DNA of 64,000 bases from Elmis aenea (taxonomy: Eukaryota > Arthropoda > Insecta > Coleoptera > Elmidae). The stretch spans positions 11,310,575 through 11,374,574 of the forward strand of contig OX393576.1 of assembly GCA_947652605.1 (NCBI GenBank), written 5' to 3'. The stretch's first letter is position 1; the number at the start of each line of letters is the position of its first letter. This document shows positions 55,539-64,000 of the stretch, in pieces. The notes under the pieces were generated by a model. It had not been told where the DNA came from. It searched no databases and saw only the letters and a list, made by a program, of their open reading frames with translations. A program made the translations under genes and the position numbers.

Positions 55539-56470
55539 TAGAGACAATCAATAACAGACACAAATTCATTCAGAAACCGTTCAAAAATATTTTTTAAACC
55601 CCTTCAAAGTATTTAAAACTTAAAATGTTGTGAATTAATTATTGCATTTTGTAAATTGCTTCTGGTTTTGTCGTAACTGTAGTGATATTTAAACAGGCCA
55701 TTAAAGTGGCGCTATTGTGCTCCAAATTTCTCAGTACATAAATTATTTATAGACATAAAAACTATCTATTAAAGGCACAACCAAAAGAAGTTGTTGTCGA
55801 ACATGATCAGAGATCCAGATAAAAAAAGCTGTCACATTTATTAATTGGACATACTTTAAACGTTCAGTGTTTTTACATGGAAATGTTCGTAAATATCCTG
55901 TAATTAATAATTTGTCACGGGCGTCATCGGCGATGCAGAGATTGGTTCCAGGTTTGGACCTTGGGCGAGCGGTGCGTTGCACATCGGGCACATGAAAATG
56001 TTAATCACGCCGTCGCATGCAATTAAGGAAAGTAGTCGCGTTAATTTATGAGCAGTTCATGTCGCGGTGCATACCTCCGCTATTATATTGCGTTAAATAA
56101 CTTGCGTACTGACACACCACTAATTAAGGCCGATTAATGTCACCAGATAGACAATATTTCGCACGGAGTCTAGCAGGCAAAGGGAACAGGCGACAGACGA
56201 ATAATAGGAACGGTGTCGCAACAATTAGATTCTATAATATGAAAGTGATGCAAGCCTATTGTTTTTTGTTTCGATATTTAAGGGTTTGAATTTCAGTCGA
56301 TTTAAAAATACTATTAAGTCTACTAAGTACGAAAAAAATATCAATTTCTGATTGATTTATACCAAGGAAACCAATGAACTCTTCAGAATCGCTGACGTTA
56401 TTGCCAATTACAATTACTTATCGGAACGATCTCTCGATCTGTTCATTTTGTTACAGAGTCTGAACGTATA
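55539..56470. other. Unassigned sequence with a GC-richer block at 55900-56230
   Basis: The block contains an 82-codon minus-strand frame (55743-55991) without recognised domain and no clear splice sites. It could be a conserved non-coding element or an unrecognised exon. Confidence 0.35.
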
Positions 56471-57794
56471 CAGGGTGTTCCAAATTCAAGTAAATGCATG
56501 GGGATCTCGTTTATCTTAAGAGCTACGAGGTCGGTTAAATTAGGGCAAAGTTGCGAAATTAGATGCTCATCAAATATCTGCAAAGACAATTTTCATAGCT
56601 GTCTTAGTTCAAAAGTTATTCAAGAAAAACTGAAAAAAATCATTTTCGTTTTTTTGCCCTATTTCCTACATTTTTTAAGATATCGACAAGTTGAAAGCAC
56701 TTCTTCATGGCAACTTCGTATGCTTTATATTTTAAGATAACATAAAATGTCCCACAACGTTTCGTCTCTTCAGAAACATCATCAACTTAATTTTTTTAAA
56801 TACGGCAAAAAAATTTAATCCCATAGTCTTCTGATTTCAATGATATATGACACTTAATGTCTAAAATGGTATTTTAACACAAAAAGTTGAGAAAAATTCA
56901 TTTTGTCCAATTTTTTGATCAAATGATCTTATACAAAACCAAACAATTTTGTTCTGTTAAAACTGTCACTTTGACATTAATATGATTGTGATTAATTGTA
57001 TAATTTGCAACCAGCTAGAAATTGTTTGATATGTCATGTTTTTCTTTGTTTGTGAAAACCATTTTATTGATTATGACAATTAACACTTTTTAAGGAATTC
57101 GAGAAATGTCATTATATACACAAATTATTAAAAATGTACTACCAGAACATAGTGAAAATAAAAAATGCGAACAAAAGCACAAATATCAAAGAATTTTTAG
57201 CTGGTTGCAAATTATACAATTAATGACGATCATATTAATGTCAAGGTGACAAAGGTAACAAAAAAATAAAAATAAAATTGTTTTGTTTGTTACTTTATTT
57301 ATTTTTTGTATAAGATCATTTGATTTAAAAATTGAACAAAATGGGTTTTTCTTAAATTTTTGTGGTAAAATATCATTTTAGATATTAAGTGTCATATATC
57401 ATTGAAATCAGAAGACAAAATGCTATCCGTTGATGAGATTAAATTTTTTTCGCCGTATTTAAAAAAATTAAGTTGATGATGTTTCTGAAGAGACGAAACG
57501 TTGTTGGAAATTTTATATTATTTTATAATAAAAAGCGTAAGAAGTTGCCATGGAGAAGTGCTTCCAGATTGTCGATATCTTAAAAACTTTAGGAAATGGG
57601 GCAAAATAACGAAAATCAATTTTTTCAGTTTTTCTCGACTAACTTTAGAACTAAGACAGCTATTAACATTTTCTTTGCAGTTATTTGAAGAGCATAGAGC
57701 ATCTAATTTCGCAACTTTGCCCTAATTTAACCGACCTCGTAGCTCTTAAGATAAGCGAGATCTCCATGCATTTACTCGAAATTGGGACACCCTG
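56471..57794. mobile_element. Foldback family of 13357, copy 3, full length
   Basis: The ends CAGGGTGTTCCAAATTCAAG and TCGAAATTGGGACACCCTG are flanked by TA. Arms of about 600 bp pair almost throughout, for example TACGAGGTCGGTTAAATTAG (56524) with its inverse near 57725 and ACGTTTCGTCTCTTCAGAAA (56757) with TTTCTGAAGAGACGAAACGT (57481). The loop (about 57090-57180) includes a short frame starting MSLYTQIIKNVLPEH, which I do not recognise. Length 1324 bp. Confidence 0.85.
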
Positions 57795-57796
57795 TA

Positions 57797-59273
57797 TAAG
57801 TCTAGAAAGTTGCGTATATTTACAGCACCAACACCCCCTTTTAGCCCAAGTCAATATATCACACCTACTCGCTGCACGCGAACACAAATCGCTGAACATT
57901 TATAGGCTCAGACATCTAAGTTCTTTGCATAATTAACATCGAATTATTCTTCTAGAATGTGCAAGGAGCTTAGCATCATTCCAGAGACCTACCACAATGA
58001 ATTGCAAATGTTTACTAATATCAGGAGACTTCGAACATAATCAGAACATGTTGTGCTTTATACACAGCAAAGTCATTATGTGGTAAAAAAAATTTGATTG
58101 TTAAAATTGCAACTCAATGTGCAAAAATGAAAAAATCATATTACCCCATTTTCACCTGATTTTATTTCCCTTGATCTTTTTGTGCAAACAAATTTAAATG
58201 CCATAATTTTTTGTACACGAATTTTGGGTTACCGTAAGCTACGCGCAGTAATTTCAAGACACACTTTGTTGAAAGTTTTACCCTTAAATGTTTATCGTGG
58301 TCATTATTGCCCACAACATAACTTGCGTCTGTTTTAGTACTCCATGCGACATAAAAGATAAAATATGTGTTATGTTAATTTTATTGGCACCATTGACGGA
58401 CAAGTAACTTTTAACACGTCACGTTTTACTCAATCGTAAAATGTTTTTGAAAACTTAATGACGGGGAATAAAGTTTTATTTTATGATGGCGAATTTTCAT
58501 GACGGTTTTATTCCTAAAATTTTTCCTGAAAGAGTACGTTTGATTTGAAATTATTGTAATCGTTTTTTGTTGTAAGTATAATTTTAAGCAAAAATTTGTT
58601 AATTTCTTGGTATAAAATTGTACAGCATTAAATAAAAGTTTATTTTTGTAAAGTTAAGACCCGCAAAACAGTCGACAAATTCAATTTAAACATGTGCGTT
58701 ATAGCTACACAAATGTTTCTACAATTAAGACTGATTCCCAACTTAACCTCATTAAAAAATATATATTTTTTTGATTTCGTACGTGTGCCGATGCTACAAG
58801 TCATGTATAGTCCTAGCGGTATTCAAGATAACGGACAAAACATCATGACAACCTTTTTAGGACAAACCATTCGTCAGTAATTGGTCATTCACGATGCCTA
58901 GGACAAAGTTCTGCAAAGCAATGAGGAAATGCTAATGAAAAGCGAGTCGGCTATGCTTATCGCTACCGATCAAAGATTTTGATGTCGAAATACTAGTTTT
59001 GTTTTGATGTATTGTTGTACAAAATTATTGTCGCGAACGACAAGTTGATATTTTATGAAAGCAATTTAATTTCACAGGCGTATTTATGTACAAGTCGGTA
59101 CGATGTCTTTTTAATATTGAACAAGCGGCTCTTTGACCAAATAATCAAAATATTTTTCCGCATTTATATGTTCGATAATACCTCAAAACAACCGTTTTGT
59201 TGTGTACAAATTGGCAATGTTTTTTGACCTCGATTATAGCTTTTACGAGAGCAAGAAAAACGGAAATTAGTGC
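57797..59273. other. AT-rich sequence, nothing recognised
   Basis: No feature was supportable in this stretch. Confidence 0.5.
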
Positions 59274-59452
59274 TTCCTAAACAGGGTTGGGCAAAATTTG
59301 ATTTAAAAAAATAGACAAAAATCATTGATTTAAATTAAAAAAATCAAAAAAATCAGGAATTTTTGATTTTTTCATACTTTTTTTTAAAGTAACGACTATT
59401 TTCCCTTTTTACAACTAATCTATTCATTATTCATTCTGCATTATATCTTTTA

Positions 59453-60290
59453 TACAGCGCAATTCAAAAGGTATCAACGAATGAAAAAGTTTTATACTAA
59501 AAATTTCTCAGAAACTTTTATTCTTCATAAAAGTTGGTGGATAACCTAAACTAATTAAATGATGGAATAAAAAATCACAAAAATGTATACGATACCAGAT
59601 TTTAGCGATTTCAGAAATATTCACACGAGTAAAGGGACCTTATTTTAAGAGTTACAAAAAAAACTTCATAGGGAAAGATGGTTTAGACGTTACAATTTCA
59701 ATTTTTATTTTTGAAGTAGGTAAATGTAACATCCAAAAAAGTGCCCTTATTTTAAGAATTTTAAAAAAGTTAAAAAAAGGTTTAAAATTTAAAATTTTAC
59801 TCAATATAAAATATCGCTTTCTCTTGATTTTTTTAACTCTTAAAATAAGGGTACTTTAATCTTGCGTATATTTCTAAAATCGCTAAAAGCTAGTGGCGCA
59901 TGAATTTTTATCGAGCTTATACCATGAACCGACTTTTCTCAAGAATCAAATTTTCCAAAAAATCGATAATAATAAACTTTTCCATTAGTTCCAAACCTTT
60001 TAAATGTCATATTTTTGATTTCTAAACAATTTTTTGGACGATTTTTTTTGTAAGTCTTAAAATAGAGGCAATTTACTTTTGCGAATATTTTTAAAATTGT
60101 TATCATCTAGTGTCATAATTTTTTTTTCATCTTTAAAATTAGTTTTAGGTCATGCATCAACTTTTATCAGGAATAAAGTTTTTTGAGAAATCAGCAATAA
60201 AAGACTTTTCAACTTTTATCAGGAATAAAGTTTTTTGAGAAATCAGCAATAAAAGACTTTTTTAATTGTTGCAGACTTTTTTAATGTAGA
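59453..60290. repeat. Modules related to 37881-38946, in both orientations
   Basis: A tip ATACAGCGCAATTCAAAAGG begins at 59453. TTTTAGCGATTT and CTTATTTTAAGAG occur forward near 59600-59650, inverted near 59835-59890 (AACTCTTAAAATAAGGGTAC, AAAATCGCTAAAAGCTAG), and inverted again near 60055-60115 in more decayed form. It ends with inverted GTTGCAGACTTTTTTAATG near 60270. Confidence 0.65.
60158..60261 (+). repeat. Perfect tandem duplication of 52 bp
   Basis: CAACTTTTATCAGGAATAAA and the following 32 bases are repeated exactly at 60158-60209 and 60210-60261, inside the repeat module. Identity implies a recent event. Confidence 0.9.
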
Positions 60291-60325
60291 TATTTTGACC
60301 CTAAAATTAAAAATTATTGTGGCCT

Positions 60326-60943
60326 GCGTTTTCAAACAATCACTAAGCTTAAATCTTCTAGAGACTACCAATAGGAGCATTTACACGGTAACAATTTTAC
60401 ATTCAGACGTTGATCCTCTTATCAAATTTGCGTTTTCGACCAATAACAAACTCAGATTTCCCAGAAACGACCAAAAACCTAATCATACACTGATAATATC
60501 CTTTTCGCAACTAACAGATTTTCATGCGTCTATTGGTCGTTTCTAAGAAATCTGAGTTTGTGATTGGTGGAAAACATAAGAGGGAGAGAGGAAATTAAAT
60601 ATTTTGGTCTTGATTATTTTTTGACGAATTTCGACGACCAGTAGCGTTACTTAAATATAGATTAAACCACACCCCTGACGCATTACTCTGACGGTACTTG
60701 TAAAATTTGATATAAAATACATGTAATTTGACAGGTAGGTTAGGTGAAGGAAATTTTCTGACAAAATATTACTCGTGCATTGCAAATAATCTATAATTTT
60801 TGGCAAAACCACTCATGCCAGTTGAATCAGAAAAAATCACTCGTGCATTTCGTGCAGTCGTGTACTTTCAGCCCAACTTGCATTCGGGTATATTAACCCA
60901 AAATTATCGATAATTTTCAATGCACTTGTTATATTACTACTGA
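60326..60943. mobile_element. Double-hairpin repeat family, copy 4 (5' end trimmed)
   Basis: It enters at TGCGTTTTCAAACAATCACT, so the first ~25 bases of the unit are missing, and ends ATATTACTACTGA. The inner hairpin, GACAGGTAGGTTAGGTGAAG block and second foldback are present. It lies within the hAT element 59282-61228. Confidence 0.72.
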
Positions 60944-61236
60944 AAATTTACAAAGTAAATCTACCGGAATGCGTCTCTAACAAGAAAATTCCTGTGGAGA
61001 TTTTATTTCTTCCCGATCTATAAGCCAATAGCCAATAGGCAATATTTCTGGCGTATTTTACTAGCGGTTGTTTAAGCGGGTGGAAGTAAAACGTGCATTG
61101 AATTGATATGCGACGTGTGATGTTAAATCGTGAAAAAAAAGTATGATTTAAATCATGATTTTAATTTTTAAAAATCAGCTGATTTAAATCGTGATTTTAT
61201 TCAATTGATTTAAATCAGGCCAATCCTGTTCTTAAA

Positions 61237-62654
61237 TGATCATACAAATTTTTTTAAATCGTTTTTTTATCGGTAGAATGTTTTCCTATTTATTTATTAT
61301 TCCTATGATGATCATCGCTAGCTAGGTCAGCTACCAAGAGAATAATTGACTGAAGAATAAATTAAAAATCATTTCTTTGAAGAACATTTTCTTGGGTTTA
61401 TATTAAGTTATTGTTAATTTAGCTATTATTTATATTTAAAATGAATCACTAAACAATTCAAACATTTACAAATGGTTAGTATAAATTTTGTAAGATGTTT
61501 GTATGTGCAATATTTGTAAAGAGTTTATTCAGTTAGTGCCCGAAAAATTAGCCCGGAAAGAAGTAAGTGTGTGATTGAATTTACATTGAAACTGTCCCTT
61601 CGTATTTGACCACTTTCAGGAATACAAGAGTGACCTCTGAATTATTTATCAGTGACAGATTTATTTGTGAAACGGTGGACAGGAATGTACGGCCAAAAAT
61701 TGCAGATATATCGAGTTACCGAATTCTCCACCACACGGTAACTTAACAGGATTTTTGCTTGAAAAATTTAAAGCACGTTAAATCTGATAACTAAAAGAAT
61801 AAAAACGGGACATTGCCGCTTCTTAAAGAGCCATTCTAGGGAGCGGTAGTACAAATTGCTAATGTACGTGTGCAAAAGCGCTAAGAATTTGTTAAAAGTG
61901 GTACAAAGCATTTAAAAGTCACTCATATTGCAGCAGATTGTTGCAACGAGTTGAAGATGGTGCAGTGCAGTTTGGTAACTTCCAGTAAAGATTTCAGATT
62001 TTGTGTAACCTTACAGATCTAGTAAAAATAATTTTATCACACTTTCTTTAGCACAAAATATACTTTGAGTAATAGCAGCACTTTATCTATATCAGACTTA
62101 TTTCTACATGGGTAAAAATAACTTGTAATAGGCAGCAAACGTGCATTAATTAGATATGTGCATACGATACATTCAAAGAAGCAGTAATGTCCTGTAATGT
62201 ACACAATAAATCTTGCACATGCTAAAAACAACTTCCCAATTGAGATTAGCCGAACGATGAAAGCAAACCAATAAAAAACAGCCATAAAAATGCATCGGTT
62301 ATACGAATATTGAATTGAATGCCGATTAAATTTGTTGACATTTTTCTGTCTGAGTAAACCAAAAATATCTTATTTTTTACTCTCCTATCAACAGTTTATA
62401 CAAAATGGAAGGGATTCGATACTTTTTGTACGTATTTGCCGCGTAGAAATAATAATTTAACAAAAAATGCACCGCAGAGTTTTGGTGGACCCTACAGAAG
62501 CTTTCTAATTTACTTGGAATAACAAATATTACTACAACATTCAAAATGTGAATGCATAACCTAGCTTAACCAATGTACTTCAATCTACACCAAAATAAAA
62601 TGTTTTGTTTTGTTTCAAATTATTGGTTTTTAACACTTCGTTACACATTACCTA
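61237..62654. other. AT-rich sequence, nothing recognised
   Basis: An 82-codon minus-strand frame (62037-62285) has hydrophobic stretches but no recognised family or splice context, so it was not called. Confidence 0.45.
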
Positions 62655-62662
62655 CCTAGGTA

Positions 62663-63412
62663 CAGTGGCGTAAGCAGAAAAATATTTCAGGGAGGGTGGA
62701 GGGATATTGTTTCCATTTGCAAAAATAATACTGACTAATTTTAAACGGGGCATGGCAATGGTAAAATTAGAAAATGACCTAGGCGGGCTAGACACACAAA
62801 GTGAATTGCAAAAAAAGGTGCGGGAGCCCAGGGGGCGGTAGCCCCCGGGTAACAGCGCCATAGGCACAAATTTTTTAATTTTTAAGGTCAAACGTACCCA
62901 AAAATAGCATTTACATACAGGGTTCTCGTTTCTCGAGGGCCACTATGGGGATCTCGTAAACGGTAAGAGTTATGACTTCGGTTAAATTACGGCAAAGTTA
63001 TATATTCAGGTGCTTAATAATAATTAGACGCAAACAGAACTTATCTAGCTTTTTTAGTTTTTGAGATATGGGGGAAAAAGTAAAAAAGTTGTTTTTTGTT
63101 TTTCGCTCGTAACTTTTTCATTTGATGTCGAATTTCATTTCTGTAAAAACATTATTACACACAACAAAATCCCCAATTATATTTTCCATGCGACGTTTCG
63201 ATTTTTTTTAAACCATCATCAGGTAATTTTGTTCTAATGGTCGCTATATCTGATTTTAACGCTAATTTGTAGAGCATTTTATTCTGAATTCGACAATGTA
63301 TAACACTTTTTTGAAACAATAATATATACATATAATAATAATTATAATTTTACTCCTTTTCAAATTTTAGGGGGGATTTATTCCCCTTATCCCCCCCTTG
63401 CGTATGCCACTG
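62663..63412. mobile_element. hAT element with perfect 8-bp target duplication CCTAGGTA
   Basis: CCTAGGTA occurs at 62655-62662 and 63413-63420. The tips are CAGTGGCGTAAGC and the inverse GCGTATGCCACTG, and G-rich/C-rich blocks follow inside (AGGGAGGGTGGAGGG, ATCCCCCCCTTGCG). It is 750 bp and non-coding. The block GGGGGCGGTAGCCCCCGG near 62832 is a strong hairpin. It contains a relic foldback end starting at 62928. Confidence 0.9.
62928..63130 (+). mobile_element. One-ended foldback relic inside the hAT element
   Basis: ATACAGGGTTCTCG is followed by ATGGGGATCTCGTAAACGGT and TTCGGTTAAATTACGGCAAA, the core found near the tips of the 13357, 10281 and 29856 families. No right end was found within the surrounding hAT element. 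Confidence 0.55.
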
Positions 63413-63474
63413 CCTAGGTACGTATACTTTCCTAACATTTTCTATCAAAAAATTTAAAAAAAATGTGCTATAAC

Positions 63475-63644
63475 TAGGGGTGGCCGATATATCGATATTT
63501 CGTGGTATGGACAACAAAAATAGGGGCGAGAAGCTTTTTTTTTAGGTCACCAGTCTCTTTTTTCAGAGTTTTTTACTAACTTTTTAGCCTCCGATATATC
63601 GATATCGATATTCGATATCGAAATTTCGATATCGCCCACCCCTA
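63475..63644. mobile_element. 170-bp hAT-like MITE rich in GATATC, perfect 8-bp target duplication
   Basis: GCTATAAC flanks both sides (63467-63474 and 63645-63652). Tips TAGGGGTGGCCGATATATCG and the imperfect inverse ATATCGCCCACCCCTA; the right side is an array of ATCGATATCGATATTCGATA-like units. The 8-bp duplication supports hAT; TAGGGGTG tips are known in that superfamily. Too short to code. Confidence 0.88.
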
Positions 63645-63652
63645 GCTATAAC

Positions 63653-64000
63653 ATACCCATACACCTTATAATAATTAATAATTAATTTCAGCGTTTTCTT
63701 TATTGACCTACCCCGGTACAACACGAGTTATTGCAAATTCCTAGGCGTCTGAAATTCTCGCATTACTTCGCTGTCACTTAACGCTGCATACACATTCTCC
63801 CGATCATAAGAATAACATAACTGCATTATTTTTACATTCCAGCTCAAATAACAGTTAAAATAGTATTTTTATGTACAGGAACCATAAATATCAAGCATGG
63901 CAGCGCTTATAAAGTGTGTCGGGATAGTCTGAATATGACTGCGTTTAATTAGAGTACTCGAAGAATTTTGCTTTTAAATCGTAAACCAGAATATTGCTCA
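63653..64000. other. AT-rich window end, nothing recognised
   Basis: No feature was supportable. Confidence 0.5.

Larger units (their letters stand above)
59282..61228. mobile_element. hAT element (CAGGGTTGGGC termini) carrying other repeats
   Basis: The left tip CAGGGTTGGGCAAAATTTGA and right tip GATTTAAATCAGGCCAATCCTG are imperfect inverses; both sides have GATTTAAAT-type subterminal repeats (about 59292-59365 and 61143-61218). Flanks TTCCTAAA (59274-59281) and TTCTTAAA (61229-61236) match at 7 of 8. The 1947-bp interior is occupied by modules like those at 37881 and by a double-hairpin repeat, so most of its length is later cargo or insertion. No transposase remains. Confidence 0.8.

Noticed and set aside
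55743..55991. 82-codon minus-strand ORF near a GC-richer block
   Set aside because: No domain, and its second half is low-complexity hydrophobic; insufficient for a gene call.
57107..57262. Short frame MSLYTQIIKNVLPEH in the loop of the 56471 foldback, considered a third transposase start
   Set aside because: It does not match DUF4817 or another family I know and runs into arm sequence; probably chance.
62037..62285. 82-codon minus-strand ORF with hydrophobic segments
   Set aside because: Hydrophobic content is expected from AT-rich codons, and no SLC16 or other family motif is present.
1..64000. Search by eye for tRNA or rRNA genes, LTR pairs, CRISPR arrays and bacterial-type operons
   Set aside because: No T-loop/B-box context with cloverleaf pairing, no long terminal direct repeats with TG..CA ends, and no spaced short repeats were found.

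Overview
This 64 kb window is AT-rich eukaryotic DNA, most probably from an insect, with a beetle plausible but not proven. The evidence is the roughly 30% GC by eye, the absence of operon-like coding, and the dense mix of hAT, mariner, PIF/Harbinger-like, non-LTR retrotransposon and long-armed foldback elements. Several of the foldbacks carry a start resembling the insect DUF4817 helix-turn-helix domain. Almost all recognisable content is decayed mobile DNA. I see no bacterial genes, CRISPR, rRNA or tRNA.

Host coding content is minimal. A GC-rich exon on the minus strand (39438-39705) encodes the start of an SLC16/monocarboxylate-transporter-like protein and ends in a splice donor. No further exon of that gene was recognised to its left, so its first intron may cover most of the window. 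At the left edge, an open frame (3-434, +) with an acceptor-like start and a poly(A) signal may be a terminal exon of another gene.

Layout. 0.5-9 kb: three palindromic TA-flanked elements (505, 4539, 8258), and a diverged direct duplication (about 1480-2760 and 6188-7320) that contains small hAT-like repeats. 10-14 kb: a 1.5 kb foldback with the 5' end of a DUF4817-like ORF in both arms, a PIF/Harbinger-type MITE with TTA duplications, and a second foldback family. 15-16 kb: a decayed LINE reverse transcriptase. 18.5 kb: a GGAGC-rich hAT MITE with a perfect 8-bp target duplication. 20.7 kb: first of four copies of a double-hairpin repeat (others at 35.2, 52.8 and 60.3 kb). 22.4-26 kb: two LINE relics on the minus strand, one split by a third LINE fragment with a 9-bp target duplication. 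27.5-28.9 kb: a ZMYM1-like hAT relic with TIRs and an 8-bp duplication. 29.9-31.1 kb: another DUF4817-type foldback. 36.9-39 kb: a hAT-like element holding repeated ~290-bp modules. 40-43 kb: foldbacks with a nested hAT MITE. 44.6-45.9 kb: a full-length but broken mariner. 46.9-47.9 kb: half of a DUF4817 foldback. 48.8 kb: a small hAT MITE. 50.6 kb: a hammerhead-like core beside a foldback end. 53.8-57.8 kb: two copies of the 13 kb foldback family and one end of the 40 kb family. 59.3-61.2 kb: a hAT element loaded with other repeats. 62.7-63.6 kb: two hAT elements with perfect 8-bp duplications.

The genes do not form a pathway. What the window shows best is nested transposition, datable by target-site duplications, and repeated birth of foldback elements by inverted duplication of transposon 5' ends. 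Boundaries marked approximate were read by eye, and family names rest on motifs and termini rather than database matches.
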